Positions 10,357-25,400 of a stretch of DNA of 64,000 nucleotides are shown here, in pieces. The notes beneath the pieces are model-generated. The model saw nothing but the letters and a program-made list of their open reading frames with translations. It searched no databases and was not told where the DNA came from. Numbering within the stretch: the first letter of the stretch is position 1; each line of letters opens with the position of its first letter. The translations under genes were made by a program, and so were the position numbers. This stretch comes from Hysterium pulicare CBS 123377 (taxonomy: Eukaryota > Ascomycota > Dothideomycetes > Hysteriales > Hysteriaceae): positions 124,001 through 188,000 of the forward strand of contig AJFK01000180.1 in the NCBI GenBank assembly GCA_000467715.1, read 5' to 3'.

Positions 10357-12441
10357 TTCGAGCGTAATATGCGATTCTGGGATTCATAGAGCGTTTGTTT
10401 CGATGAGAAGTGTTCTCGGCTGGCATGGAGTTTTCAAAAGGGCATGAACTGGCGTTACAATGGTTTCATCATGGTCGTGTCATTCACGCGTTCAATAGCA
10501 GATTGATAGGCTGTTTGTGCCGTAAAGCGATCGTGGCAATCAACTTCCTACCCTCTTTTAGTTGTACGGATTATATATTCCCAGACAATATAAGCCCTTT
10601 ATGGTTTATGTATTAAGAATGGATCCGGAACAGTCATACCCACGCAGGAACTCTCGTTGCCGGGTGACTAGCCAGCTCATCCAATTCACGAATCCCATCT
10701 TACCATAGATCAGGTTTCTGGAGATTACATGACCAGGTTTTCAAATCAATATGGCAGTTGCCCCTTCCAATACCTTTGCCGCGCACTCACGGAAATGAAG
10801 CTACGTGTACGCGCTCCCTGGAAATCAATAATCAGGCTGTTATATTCATGAAACGGCCAAGCCCAAAGGCCATGCGGAGCTCGCTTCTTTCGCTCACAGC
10901 GCTCGCCCCACTTGACGCATCAATGTTCAAGCATCACAATAGCAGTCTTCCGCAACAGTTTGTGCTTCCAAGTCCGACTTTCGCATAACTCAGTTGCGAA
11001 GGATGGAAAGAGAAAGGAGAAGGGCATTCACGTGCTTAGCTCGGGCGGGAATAGGTTCTTGGCACACGGCAGTTGGACGCTTGTGGCAAGATATTCTAAT
11101 TTTACGACCGCTAACCAATTTAATTCCCCTGACACGTTCGACTTCGCCGCATCGCTAATCACTTACCGTTGAAGGGAGCATCGTGCAGCTATCCTGGGAG
11201 TGATTGCAGGAGTCTTGCCCCTTCTCCATACCTGTGCAATCTCCCTCCAGAAATCTCGTCGCCACCGCCAAACGTGGAGTTGCCAGCCATGATCGCGAAC
11301 AACTCTGGTTGACGGCTGTCGTGCTATGTGGGCGTCCTGATCGCGATCTTCCGGACCCGCTGCTGGCTGGCAGCAAGCCCAGAAGCAACCACGCGCAAGC
11401 TCCTCCTGTCAACGGAACCTGGACGGGTCAACCGTTGTTGGCAATGATGATGATCTGCTCTGATAGGGGCGTCTGTGGCTGATGATTGGCGCTGCGAGAC
11501 GGGTGCGGCGGCGAGGGTGACTGCAAGCGGCCAGCCCCGTTCCTGAACATTACAGTACCATCTCAATCTCAGCAAGTTTTTCAAGAAACGTCGACATGGT
11601 GTTCCGAAAAGAGAAGATTACCTTCATGTTCAGGATCAACAAGCTTTCAGGCTGATATCGGTGGCTCGAATTGAGGATCGTCGCTAAAGGACAAGCTGTT
11701 TCACAGCCTGCCCAACCTCTAATCCATGTGGGCGCTGGACATGTTGTGTACCACTCAGGAGGCATGACGATGCCGATGTGCTAGGGTTGGCTTGTTGTCT
11801 CTCTCTCCTGCACCTCGCCATCCACCATCTCTGTTGCTCCACTACCAGCCTGCCTGGCCCAGCATGGCGAAAGCAGTAGTCGCATGAAGAAAGGGCTCTG
11901 CTAGAAACTTGGTGAACGGTGCTACCATCCAAATCGCCCCGCTTTTCCTCTAGACGTGTCGGTCCACTGCTATTATTGTTGATAGCACATGCTCGCCTTT
12001 AAGACATCATGCAAGGCCCAGCAGAGTACTTTGTACCTACCTGTAACTCTAGTTTTCGTCTTCGTTTTCGTTATTGACGCTCGCTCGCACGCTGTCTTAC
12101 TGCTGGACAAATCACTCGTCATTTAATAAATCTCATCTACATACCCTACTCCAGCAAGCAGAAAGACCTGTCAGCCTGCCTCATCCTTGTGCTCCCCCAG
12201 CCCTTAAATACACCCCCAGTCTTTACTTGCCATACTCCGTGCCATACTCCGTGCTTCCTTTCGAATTCCAAGTATTCGCCGCGCCAGGGATAGTGTCGCC
12301 CCAGCATTCCTATCATTTCCCATCATCGTAAATTTGGCGACCTCCCTCCGTTTTCAGAATTACTTCCTCTTCTTTGTTCTTTAAAGTTTATATCTCTCGT
12401 TTGCGCGCGTTAAGCATCACTCTTTCTTGTTAACCGCCATA
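10357..12441. other. Non-coding, RAD50 3' flank and long upstream region of the glucanase
   Basis: About 2.1 kb. Open frames at 11155-11584 on both strands overlap each other and show no family resemblance. The last 150 bases before the glucanase ATG are rich in C and T (tracts such as cttcctcttctttg), typical of a fungal promoter with pyrimidine runs near the transcription start. No tRNA or repeat seen. Confidence 0.5.
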
Positions 12442-14340
12442 ATGTTTTTCACTCGTGTGATATCAGTTGCTTTGGCAGTCGGCTCAACTCTCGCTGCTCC
12501 TGCGTAAGTACTTCATTTTCTTTAAACCTAGATTTAATTTCACTCTGTACCACCTGAGTTGTTGCGTGGCATTCATCTTAAGAAGTATCCGGTGCTCCGG
12601 CCGCTCGTGGTGACGAATGCCGCTCAAACAATGGTTTTCAAAGCATGAAAGCTCTCGAGTGGCGTTGGGACTGTATCTCACCGTTAGAATGCTCTGCTAA
12701 CGTAAGCAGGACTAAACGTAGTGTTGCTTTTGGATGGGGCTCTGAAAAGATACGTGGAGTCAACATTGGTGGATGGCTGGTGCTTGAACCGTAAGTAAAG
12801 AAATCTCAACATCCTGCTTCAACTCCCACCCGCGAATCTAGCAGCATTGTCGACGTGCTGCCGATAATCTTCAATCATGAAACTTGATGGTCTTGGAACA
12901 CTTCCGGTCTGACCTTTTCTCTACAGATGGATTACACCTTCAATTTTCCAGTCATTACCGGCTGGTGTTGTCGATGAATTCACGATGGGCCAAACTCTCG
13001 GCCACGATGCTGCGCTTGCCATCCTGAAGAAGCACTGGGATACATGGGCGACATGGCAGGACTTCAACAAAATCAAGCAAGCAGGCTTCAATGTAGTGCG
13101 CATCCCCGTTGGGTTCTGGGCTTACGACACATTCGGCACACCATATACTACAGGCGCTGCGCCCTACATCGATGCTGCGATAGATTGGTCAAGAGGACTA
13201 GGATTGAAAATCATACTTGATCTCCACGGTGCTCCGGGATCTCAGAACGGGTATGACAATTCTGGGGAAAGGCTCGCAAACCCGGGCTGGCAACAGGGCA
13301 GCACCGTCCAAGAGACGCTCCAGGTTCTCAAGACCATTTCGGATAAATATGCCCAAACCAGTTATCAGGACGTCGTCATCGGCATTGAACTGCTCAATGA
13401 ACCCCTATTGTCTAAACTGAACTATGATTCAGTCAAACAATTCATCCGCGATGGATTCGGCCAAGTAAGGCAGACGTCAGACACCACAGTCATCTTTCAC
13501 GATGGTTTCAACGCTCCAAACACTTGGAATGCATTCCTCACGCCTCAAGACAACAACGCTCAAAACGTTGCTATCGATCATCACGAGTATCAAGTTTTCG
13601 ACAACACCGAAGTAGCATGGCAGCCGTGGCAACACCGTCAAGCTGTGTGTAACAATGCTGAAAGCTACAATGGGGCCGATAAATGGACCTTCGTGGGTGA
13701 ATGGACGGCGGCTATGACTGACTGTGCACCCCAATTGAATGGTAAGTGGAATTTTGGTTTGTCGCGTTTCTCCCCAGCCACACCTATTTCCGTCGTTCCT
13801 GCAAGCAATGGTACACAGCATGAACTGCTGTGCACAACTGCTTCGGGTCTCCGAAATCGCCCAAGCAACACAAACCGCATCCTACATCTGGGAGATTAGC
13901 CCAGGAACCATCTCTCATGGATGCTGGATCGCAGACTTTGATTCCAAGCCACGTTTCCCTTATTCTCCTTTTTCTACCAAAAACTAAAACACCTCACATA
14001 ACCCCCCTTCTTTTGAAATACTAAACGCAACTCACTAACTTCAAATAAAGGTCGCGGAACCGGTGCACGCTTCGATGGCACATTTCCCGGAAGCTCATCC
14101 GCCGGTAACTGCACCTGGCAATCGGACATCTCGAAGTGGCCTCAATACTACAAGGACGATACCCGTGGCTACATCGAGGCCCAGATGGAAGCCTTCGAAG
14201 CCAAGACCCAAGGGTGGATCTTCTGGAACTTCAAGACCGAGGCTGCCGCCGAATGGGATGCATTCAAGCTCCTAGACGCCGGTGTTTTCCCTCAGCCGCT
14301 CACCTCCAGGAAGTTCAGTGCGATCTGCAACAATTTGTAA
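12442..14340 (+). CDS. Secreted glucan 1,3-beta-glucosidase (exo-beta-1,3-glucanase, GH5)
   Basis: Exons 12442-12503, 12710-12790, 12927-13741 and 14051-14340 join in phase to 415 residues, the usual size. An N-terminal signal peptide (MFFTRVISVALAVGSTLAAPA) is followed by a Lys-Arg site (TKR) suited to Kex2 processing. The mature part begins with IRGVNIGGWLVLEPW, a hallmark of this family. The catalytic acid/base is Glu206 (ELLNEP) and the nucleophile Glu306 (FVGEW). The enzyme removes glucose from non-reducing ends of beta-1,3-glucan in the cell wall or medium and acts in wall remodelling or glucan use. The introns (206, 136 and 309 nt) are long for this locus; the third contains an open stretch but splicing it out restores LNGRGTGARFDG, as expected. 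An alternative Met within exon 1 is unlikely because it would remove the signal peptide. Confidence 0.93.
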
Positions 14341-15502
14341 ACAACGAACACTCGAAGCATAGCAATTAGGTGGTGTCCGCTTACGGCACCGGGTTATTTT
14401 TCAACACCTTCTTCTTAAAATAGACGAACTCTTTCACGACCTTGAGCTACACAACCATCATCCCACCCTCTTGATCACTTAATCCCTGACTGAGATCTCG
14501 AGACGGAGAAACACGACTTTCCTTCAAGCATACTCTTGCGCATACAAAGCACAGCATAAGCACAGTACAGCAACACACATTCAGCATTCGCTTTCATCAC
14601 TATCCTTGATTTCCGCAAACGGCATTTTTTTGGCATTCTAGAAAGCAATGTGCGGAACCTCATTTTTGGGGGGACTCGAAAAACTTTTTGAGTAGTAACT
14701 TTCCTGGATACCCTTGGTCTTCTCTTCTCGAGACCTAATTTTTGGAAATCTAATTTGTATTCTTATGGTGGGTTTGTGGTGGATGTATTTATGGTTGGAG
14801 AGGAAGGAAGAGAGGAAAGGGGGATAATGTTTGGGACAATGGATCTGTTGATAGATGTGTAGATAGTCGTGAGAGGAATTAGAATGGGTTTTGGAGCCTC
14901 GAGGATGTTTGATGTGCTCTTCGTGTGATGTTCTTGAATTGATTGTAGGCAAGGCGAGCCTTAAAGAGTTGTGACGCCAAGCATGTGATTGATGCCGAAG
15001 CTTAGCAAGCGTTTTACGTCTTTTCACCTTCCATCCCAGAATGCAGAAACATTCGTCAATCATCTAACCACATTAACCCTATTTTAGATTTATTTTGATA
15101 TCCTCTCACGAATCAAACAAGAAACTCAGGAGTCATGTGCTCTATCATTCCTCCTCTAACGCAGTTTGCAAGCTATCGTGGTGCCGTTCTTTTTCTCCTT
15201 CGCAATTAAATCGTCAATCGTGATCATCACACTTACGATGAGAGCTGACGCCCGGTGGCGGGTTAGCTAGGAAATAGGGCTCCATTTGGTGACATTATGC
15301 AAGGCTTTTGACCACCTGCAGCCGCAGCCGCAGCCTCAGCCATTCTTAGCAAGTTGAGGTATCACCGTTTAGGCAGCCTTCTTCTGATTTTGCACGGCGT
15401 CCATGATTTGCTTCGTGAATGCAGATCTCATTCTACGATTTTACAAACATTCTAGTTATCAACAAGTATCCGACATGGATTCCTTCGTCTAAGTCCGCGA
15501 GC
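14341..15502. other. Non-coding spacer
   Basis: This holds the 3' flank of the glucanase and the upstream side of the HET gene. A 141-codon open frame on the minus strand at 14638-15063 has a His/Lys/Ser-rich composition without family resemblance and is taken as fortuitous. A short run of cagccg units is present near 15318-15340. Confidence 0.5.
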
Positions 15503-17687
15503 ATGTCAGAAACTAATGGAGAAGAGGAGGCAATGCCAGGCTGCAAACGACATCGCGATGAGGATGATGACGAAGCTCTACGACTGGGGTATATGGCGCG
15601 CCAAGTACATACGTCGAAGCAACTGAATCCGAAGCTTCGAACAGGGTTGCGGCGCAGGTATGTATCACCAAGCTCCTCGTCTCTCTGCAAGAGCTGTACC
15701 ACTGTAACTCGTGAACTTGATGAATTACTATCATCTGGGGAATACATTGCAAGCTCCGTTAAAAAAATCACTCGGTTCGCTGGCAGATGCGAAAAGAAAT
15801 CCACATTGTCAATCTTGTCAAGATCTTTTCTCAGCATTCGGGTTAAGCTTTCAACATAAGTCTCAACTATACTTTGAGATGGGACCGCTGGACACTCAAG
15901 TTAGAATCGGAGACCACGATTGGGTACGGTTGTTTCCACTACAAGAGTCGATAATACAACCCGACCTCCCCGATATCCAACAAGATATTGGAAGGCGATT
16001 CGACAGACACTCTGTGGATATCGAAGTAGCACGCGAGTGGATCCGTCGATGCGATCGAGAGCACAAATCATGCAAACCACCACCCTATCTCAAGACTGAG
16101 CTTCCACTATATCTTATAGATGTTAAACAGGAGTGCCTCACCCAGGGATCAAGCATCACTACCACGTATCTCGCTTTGAGCTATGTATGGGGCAAGGCTC
16201 CAGTCACGAAGACCACTTCGAGGAATATCGAGGATCTAAAGAAACCCGGTAGTCTTGCATCATCAAGCTCAGATGTCATAATACCTAGTACAATTCGTGA
16301 TGCTATGGATCTCACATCTGCCCTTGATCTTACATATCTTTGGGTGGACTGCCTATGCATTATGCAGGACGGCGAATGTATCCAGCAGTATCTCAATGCT
16401 ATGGGCTCGATATACGCAAATTCATCTTTGACTATCGTAGCAGCAGATGGAGACGATGCAAACCATGGTATCAAAGGCATTAACAGGTATGCAAGACCCA
16501 GGGACGTTCCTTGCCATACTGTTACATACGGGAGACGTTCATTCAAAGTCATGGAGGACTTTGACGTTCAGTCATCACAAATCCCGAAAACCCCATGGGC
16601 CAAACGAGGCTGGACATTTCAAGAAGGTTTTTTCGCCAATCGAATCCTCATGTTCCATGGACTGATGTCTTGGATCTGTCCAGCTGCCTATCGAGAGGAG
16701 GGTGGACTTAATCGATTCCACCGCCAAACGTACTCACTTCTAAACAGTATGCCCAATATATGTCAAAGGCAGGATCTTTCCTTATTAGACTACTACACCA
16801 CCCTGGTTAAGGCTTTTAATATCCGGCAGTTGTCGTATGAGTCTAATGTTCCAGACGCTTTTGCTGGCGTAATGACGTTCTTTTCGGCTCAGCCCGAAGA
16901 CAAGGCAATGCATTTCCTCTACGGCAATCCCTCAAAGTTCTTTGAAGCGGGGCTATTGTGGCGGCATAGGATAGAGACACTCATGAAAAAGAGAATTGTC
17001 ATCGACCCTGTTACAGGAAGCAACCAACTGCCCAGTTGGTCTTGGGTGTCATGGCAAGATGTGCTAGATTTTTTTCCGTGGAAGGATTTCGCAACCACGC
17101 TATACAGGCATACAATTGCTGTCCAAAAAATATGCGGGGGCTGTGGGGAACATGTTCCTATGATACGATCCTTTTGCTGTCGCAATAGTGCGGACGGCAA
17201 TTCCTCCTTGCTTGGACATCTAGATGCCTACAGTCCTCTTCTGTCCTGCCGGACTGAACGCGCTTTGTTCCATCTAGCTGACATTCGAGACTGGACGCAG
17301 ACTCAGTCTCCCCTGGATTATACGATTCTTGATCAGCGCAACCTTTGGGCAGGAGCAGTCACGCTTGACTCTATTCCCCTACAGGAAGTCTTTGGCCGAG
17401 CCACAACGTACTCCATCAATGAGATCGTTCATAGTGGTGAGCTTCTCACTTTTGATTCTTACGAATTTATTGCTATCAACGTGGCCTCGGTTAGAAGTTA
17501 TCATCTTCCTTTTATACCTCACAAGTATAAAGACAAACCCACGCATGAGGAAGGACTACTGGTCCGAAATGTCCTCTGGATCAAAAGGACAGACGGAATT
17601 GCGTACAGAATAGGTATCGGTCAAATCAGAAAGGACTTTTGGGATAGTCACGAAACTCGAGATGAAATTGACCTGGTCTTCGGCTGA
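15503..17687 (+). CDS. HET-domain protein, frame interrupted near the N-terminus
   Basis: The downstream part is a long open frame ending at 17687. It holds the HET domain: YLALSYVWG, then TIRDAMDLTSALDLTYLWVD and CLCIMQD, then TPWAKRGWTFQE. Upstream, a different frame starting at ATG 15503 carries an acidic stretch and the Cys-X2-Cys motif LCKSC common just before HET domains; the second such motif, CQSC, is in the downstream frame. The two frames meet around an A7 run at 15761-15767 and differ by one base; no intron of credible length fits there (only about 29 nt). So the gene is either disrupted or the run was misread in sequencing. HET proteins act in vegetative incompatibility and trigger cell death on nonself contact; most family members have unknown partners. 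The HET call is firm, gene integrity is not. Confidence 0.85.
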
Positions 17688-18153
17688 TCTACAGCGGAAA
17701 GACTAATAACCGTCGTCCGTTTTCGTATCTCTACTAGTGTAATACATGGGTATCGATGCCACATCGTAACTTTCAATATGGCGAGGTTGTTGTCATTCTT
17801 CTAGATGCAGTTTATCTCGAAAATTCCCCTTGGCTAGGTCACCCAACTTTCCATTTGGCCTTTGGACTCCAAAATCACTATTATCTCCACACTTAATACT
17901 TACGAGCTTGGGTCGCCTCTCACTATACAACATGAACGCGCGGAGATCATTAAGATGAGTCGAAGGGATAACTTGTAGACTGAGCAAAAGTTGATCAAGA
18001 AAATCCAATCATCATATTTTCCCAATGTATGCAGCTATGAAGCGATAGCCCCAACCCACCCTAACGCTCCGACTTTTCATGTATCACAAGAACTTGTGCG
18101 AAGGTTTGTTATTCCCTCTTCCTAATTTCCGACTAAACACTAGCACCGCTCAC
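17688..18153. other. Non-coding, between convergent genes
   Basis: This should hold the 3' ends of the HET gene and of the minus-strand oxygenase gene ending at 18154. Nothing else recognised. Confidence 0.5.
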
Positions 18154-19801
18154 TCATCCATAGAAACCCAAAACCTTATTCGCGCGATCCAGAACCTCTC
18201 TCTCGCCAGAGCTCAAGCCCTCCGCATCGGCATCCCATTCCTTCAAACCCATGGCCCGACATCCCTCCTCCCCAACCAACTCCTCCATCTTCTCAGCCGT
18301 GATCCTCCCCACATGCCTACTCTCTCCCTCGCCACCGCCAAAATCTGGACTCGGTTCCCCCTTGACGAACTGCGCTCTCTGTCGAACCAGGTACTTTGCA
18401 TTCTGCTCCGTAAGCGGGCAGGCTGGGATGTAGAGGACGGAGGAATCGGACTTCCCGGCGTGGACTTTGTCGACAGCGTGGATGGTATCGCAGTGCCAAG
18501 CTACGTAGTCGCCTGGTCGCACGCGAGGCATATGAACCATTGAATTTTGAAGATTGAGATGCGGATGCAGGAGGTGTGAAAGCTCTTGGCCATGGCCCGG
18601 CGTCGCACCTTGGAGCCAGGAAGAGGGTGTTGAGTCCAGGGTCCAATTGTCTGGAGCGAGGAAATCCGAAGACGCTGTGACCGCTTCTGTGGTAGACTGC
18701 GCCCCAGCTTCGACACCCTTTCTCGGCGAGAAAAATGGACGAAGGAGATAGTACGCTGTAGCCTTCGCCAAAAGCGGATTCACGAGCAACGTCCCTTCAA
18801 ACGGCCCCGTCGTACTCATACTCATCCACCCCTGATACATGCGGAACATGCTACAAGCCCCTACTCCCTCATGCAAATCGCTCACAACAGGTAGCCTGCA
18901 ACTACTCTCCCATGGATCAAACTCTTCCCACTTGCCTTCCCAGATGGAATCGTAGACGTGGCCGAGGCCGTAGCCGGCGGGGTCCCAGCGTTCGACACTG
19001 CCGCCGTCGACGTGGGGTCCTAGGGCGAATTTGGAGTCCCCCGGGAGACGCATCCGAAGGCGGTCGGCGTAGCTTAAGGGGTGGCTGGTTGAGATTGGGG
19101 TTGAGGGGGTGCGGCTGTGCCAGAAGGACATTAGGAAGGCTTGGGTGGCGAGCATGTTGGGGTGGGCGCGTGCGCGGAGTTGAGCGGGGGACCAGTAGAG
19201 TTCGTAGACTTGGGGGTTTTCGGGTGGGAAGGCTGGGGGGGTTGTTAGATATATATCTTTGGATTGATGCACATGACAGGAATGATAAAGTGTAATAGGA
19301 AGTTTGAAGCCTTGAATGAAAAATGTTGGCGAATACACCAGAATAACACGACTCACCTTTTGTATGAGGGTTCTTTTTGATATATTCTCGCAAATCGTCC
19401 TTCCATTGCAATGCTTCATTTTCTGGTACAACCCCCCTTACCACTGCCACTCCACGTTTCCTGAGCTCTTGCTTGAACGTCTCCGGGGCATTGTCGATGT
19501 TCTTGTAGTCGATTTCAGGTATCGCCTTAGGTCCCAGCTCCACGATGAGTGGAATTTCTTGCCGCAGATCCTTGAGCAGACGCTCCCAGGATGCTCGTAC
19601 GGCGTCTTCACGACCTTGGATCAAACGATCTTTAAGATCCGCATAGTGGGGAGGTAGTGGTGCGAACTGTTGACCTGAAAGTGAGACAAACGCATCTGAT
19701 ATATCGCCCGCTCGTTTTTGAGCCTGAGTGGCGGCTGTACGAAGCTGTGTAAGGAGGTGTTTTGATGCTGACGGTCGGATGAATTTGCGAGCGGGATGCA
19801 T
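18154..19801 (-). CDS. DUF1479 protein, putative Fe(II)/2-oxoglutarate dioxygenase (YbiU-like)
   Basis: Two exons (19801-19357 and 19232-18154) across a 124-nt intron encode 507 residues. Splicing joins KNPHTK to AFPPENPQVYELYWSPAQ, a continuous DUF1479 sequence. The family resembles 2-oxoglutarate oxygenases: an iron-binding His-X-Asp is visible as PHVDGG (His222, Asp224) and a distal His in AWHCDTIHAVD (His395 or His400). The substrate is unknown for this family. The start at MHPARKF is preferred because the frame upstream to ATG 19948 codes an unlikely low-similarity extension, but a longer N-terminus (possibly a targeting peptide; the chosen N-terminus is itself basic) cannot be excluded. 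The next gene lies head to head, about 0.9 kb away. Confidence 0.9.
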
Positions 19802-20694
19802 CCTGCGTGCTGGCTCGAAGTTGAGGCACTGACCATTTATCGTTTTCAGTCTGGAACTATGTTTATATAGTTTTGTGTTTGTGCCAATGCCATTATATAC
19901 TGTATACTGATATGGCTGAGATCGTGGTTCACGTGTGCTATCCGACAATGTGGAGTAGTCGGGTAGATCGATCTAAACTCAAAACGGCATACTTCCCGCC
20001 ATCTTCGGCTTGCCGACTGCTCGGCCGAACGTTCAAATCTTCGCAGCGCTGCCATCGAGGAAGACTTCCGACAGCCTTCCAACTGAATACTCACAACCTG
20101 TCGAGGTGAACACATCCTCATACACTTCCCCGCGTATCAACCGTCACGATCATTGTGAATTGATGTCCGTGGTATGATGGATCGTCTCAACCTGCCCCTC
20201 CTTTCGCCCAGTCAGCCCTCCCCGCCATATCATGCACCATCCCACCCTACGTTTCAACGCCATCGCCAACTGAAGACGCAGTCTGTAGCGGCGGCCCGCA
20301 TTCCCACTGACCGCCTGGAAGATTGTCAATGGCGTCTGGCAGAACGCGACTCCAAACCGTGAAGTCAGTTAACTTTGCCTGGGCCGTCTCCTTTTGTTCT
20401 TGTTATGTGGAGCAAACTAATATTCACCCATCTTTTGGTAATTGGATCTACCTTATCTGCCCTATCGTGATGCATTATAGTGGAGCTCTTTGAAGCAGAT
20501 CACTCTTGAATGCCAACCACCAAGCACGCGTTTACGACCGCCTCGGCGGGACGGTCTCCGGGACCCAACCTGGAACGCGGAGTATTTGAAGAAGGATTCT
20601 GCCACTTATTAATGCCGCTCGACATCGTGTGCCATTGAGCTCAAATTGATTCTTTTTTATTTAGACTTTTCGAGGCCTGCCCGCTGTTTCCGAG
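19802..20694. other. Intergenic region between divergent DUF1479 and GH1 genes
   Basis: About 0.9 kb, expected to hold both promoters. No clear TATA box or repeat noted. The part up to 19948 is open in the DUF1479 frame. Confidence 0.5.
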
Positions 20695-22452
<1,758 letters not shown>

Positions 22453-25400
22453 GGCTTGAAGGATGAGGGACGGCAGATGGGCAGAGCGTTAGAATCCATC
22501 GGGCGTGCCGTCTTCGTGCCGTCGTCGTGTTCTAGTGTATGCATGGAAGGTTTGTTGATCTCGTTCGTGGTGGAGGACGAACACAGATCGGACGCCACAA
22601 GGACTGTCGTTCTCAATGGCACACGCGCATGGCCACTAATGACGAGGCGTCCGCAATAACACGAAAAATTAGATGATGGCATCCAATAAAGACAATGCTT
22701 TTAACTGTGTTCGTCATCGTTTACGATTGATGGTGTGCTTAGGCTGCAGAGGGTTTAATTTGACATTCCGCATCCCGAGGTTCATCACGTTGACGTTTGG
22801 GTTGCGGCATGGGGCTAATGTAAGTTCGCGTAGGAAGAAATGCATAACCCCGCCAGCCCTGTGTCACAGTACGTTGATCAGCCAAAGGTGTGTTTCATGT
22901 GTTCCTGGCGATTAAACTTCCACCATGGCGCCCTCGTGGTCAGCACCGGAGCATTTCGGATGAGGTATCGGTATCGGTAATCGGCTCCTGCATATCTTGG
23001 ATGCAGGGTGATGAAGCAGATTATGCATTCGGTGAAAAACGAGAGATCGCGACGTCCATCGATTGACGTACTACGCGAGAAAATAGGGCGCCCTAGTCGT
23101 GCAGATCGCCAGCAAGTTTCCCGTGATCAATTGCATACAGTTCCAGAGGGGTACAGGTACAGATGCCAGATGATGTCGTTCGCAGAAGTCAAATGTACCT
23201 ACGTCGCACCTATATTTTCCGTGGTGGGTGGACATCTGCACCTTCCGGGGGTCCGCATAGGGGTCAACCTGGGAAGCATCGTGGCATCCCTCACGATTCC
23301 TTGACACTTAGCTTCCATTTCCCGTGGAATCTGCCCTCCAGCACGTCTCACACATCTTCCGTGGTTGATGAACAGTGCTACCGCATTACCTTTCGGTTCC
23401 GGAACACATTCCGCAGTTCACGAGCCATGGGGTTTCTGTTCTGGTTCGTATCCTGTATTGGTTGGGCAACTGTTCTTCCACACGCCTCTACCACCTAATA
23501 ACAATACGCGGCGTGGCAAGACGAGGAGCATCCTTCGGTCAGGCCGTCTACATTTCGGGGAGCCTTCACTTTGGAGGAACTTTGGGATTTGAAATTGTCA
23601 GCTTTTGGACCCGCTCAGCGCGACAAAGACCATGGCACCCGAGCTCTCCTGCATGGAAAGTTCTTCATGCAAGTTCTTTCGATTTGACAAGTCGGATTCG
23701 CAACAGCGCAGCGCCACATAACTGCAACCGTTGGATGACCCTGTTGTTTTCTCCCTTTTTTTTCCAGAATACGCCATCTGCTACACCACTAGATTTTGCC
23801 AGCCTACAGCTTGTGGGTGCCATCTTTTACAATTTGGCTAACCGGGGGAGTCGGCCCAAAAAGCTAATTCTCAGACATGCAGCTAACAAGTCTTCCGCAT
23901 TCAGACGCTTCAACAACCGAGACAACCTGTCTGGTTTTCTGATTTTGTTGTTGGCGTCTGATACGGCACATGACAACCAATGCATCCGCCAAGAAGGGCA
24001 ATAGCTTTCTTGACGCTGCAGCAGTGAATCATTTGTAGCTAGGGCTTGGTTCCAAAAAGGGCACGATAGCGCCAAGCTGGGGCTTCATCACAACTTGCGC
24101 TAGCCGCATGATCGCCTCTGCCATTCACGAACTCTATCGGTTCCTGGTCCTAATTGGTCCGGAGAGCGTTGCTAGCTACCGCTGGCGTATATATCCTCAG
24201 GGATGTCTATAGCATGGGGGAAAGCCACCCCTCAGGCCCTTGGATTTTGATGGCGTGGCTATTCTCCTACTTGTGTTTCTTTGCGTCTCGCTTGAGGAAG
24301 CCAGCGCCTCTGCAAGATGAAGCCACACCACCCTCCATTATCGAAGAAGACTTCATAATTACGTCGAAAAGAGGAATCGCTTTCGTCGTCTAACCCTGCG
24401 AAACCAATAAATTCGTCATTCGAGATCTCATACAATATGTTCTTCTCGGCCCGTAACGCTATCGACAACTCCACAGCGGTTACCCTACAAGGCGCGGAGA
24501 CTGCTGAGCAATGCGACTTGCGGGAGCTGGCGACATACATGGATGGCCCCACGGCTAGGGGCTCTCATGTCAGGGAAGCTGTTGCAATTCGATCATCGTC
24601 AAAGATTTAAAGTTTTTGGTTCTGCCTGTGCGCTGAAACGAGATTGGAGCAGTGTGGTTCAGTTAAGTGAATGCATGGACGAGGTAGCGAATATCGTTTC
24701 CGCAACAAGTAACCTGCATGTATGAAGCAACGAACACTGCGAGGTCAAGGCCGCGTCGCCTGCGCATGTCATTCCGGGGGCGTCATCTATCGGCTACAGC
24801 AATAGCGCAGGTCGCTGTAGATGGTAATGGCCCAGAGTCAAACAATGGTACGGAACATGGCGGGCTCTGTATAGCTGCGGCACGGCGTATGAGGCGGGCT
24901 TTGGGTCGCCAACGTTGACCAAAGTCCTACCACATACGACAGCAGGCCACCAGAGAGCCCAAATTGTGGTTGAGACGTTGGGGGCCTCTTCCGATAGTGG
25001 GTGTTCGGAACGATGCAAGCGAAAGGTCGAGCAGCAAAGGTAAGCCAAGCTACTACAAGCACGCAAGCACGCACGCAACGATGGGGCGGTACGTTGGCTA
25101 GTTGGTTCACCTCATAGGTACGGTCGACATCATTCGGCAACAGACACGAGGGGCTGGATGTTAGGTGGTACAACAGTAGCCCTGTAAGGATGGCGGGGGA
25201 CAGCATGGAAGCATGGAAGACAGAGAGTCGAGCGCCATGTCGGGCCATGCCCTGCCCCTAGAATCTTCTTCAGGGGCCCCACATAAGAAAGTTTACCGGA
25301 CTGTCTCTCCCCTTGTCGCCACGTGCTGGGCTGCCATGGTAGGCCCCGGTCTGTGCGGTGCGCAGTACTTAGCGCTATGCACTCTGCCATAGTGAAGCTC

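Noticed and set aside
14638-15063. 141-codon minus-strand frame beside the glucanase 3' end.
   Set aside because: Composition is His/Ser/Lys-rich with no domain, and it lies in a likely 3' flank.
15658-15704. Possible intron (GTATGT...CAAG) in the HET gene before the frame change.
   Set aside because: Removing it shifts the reading away from the LCKSC motif, which is in frame without it.
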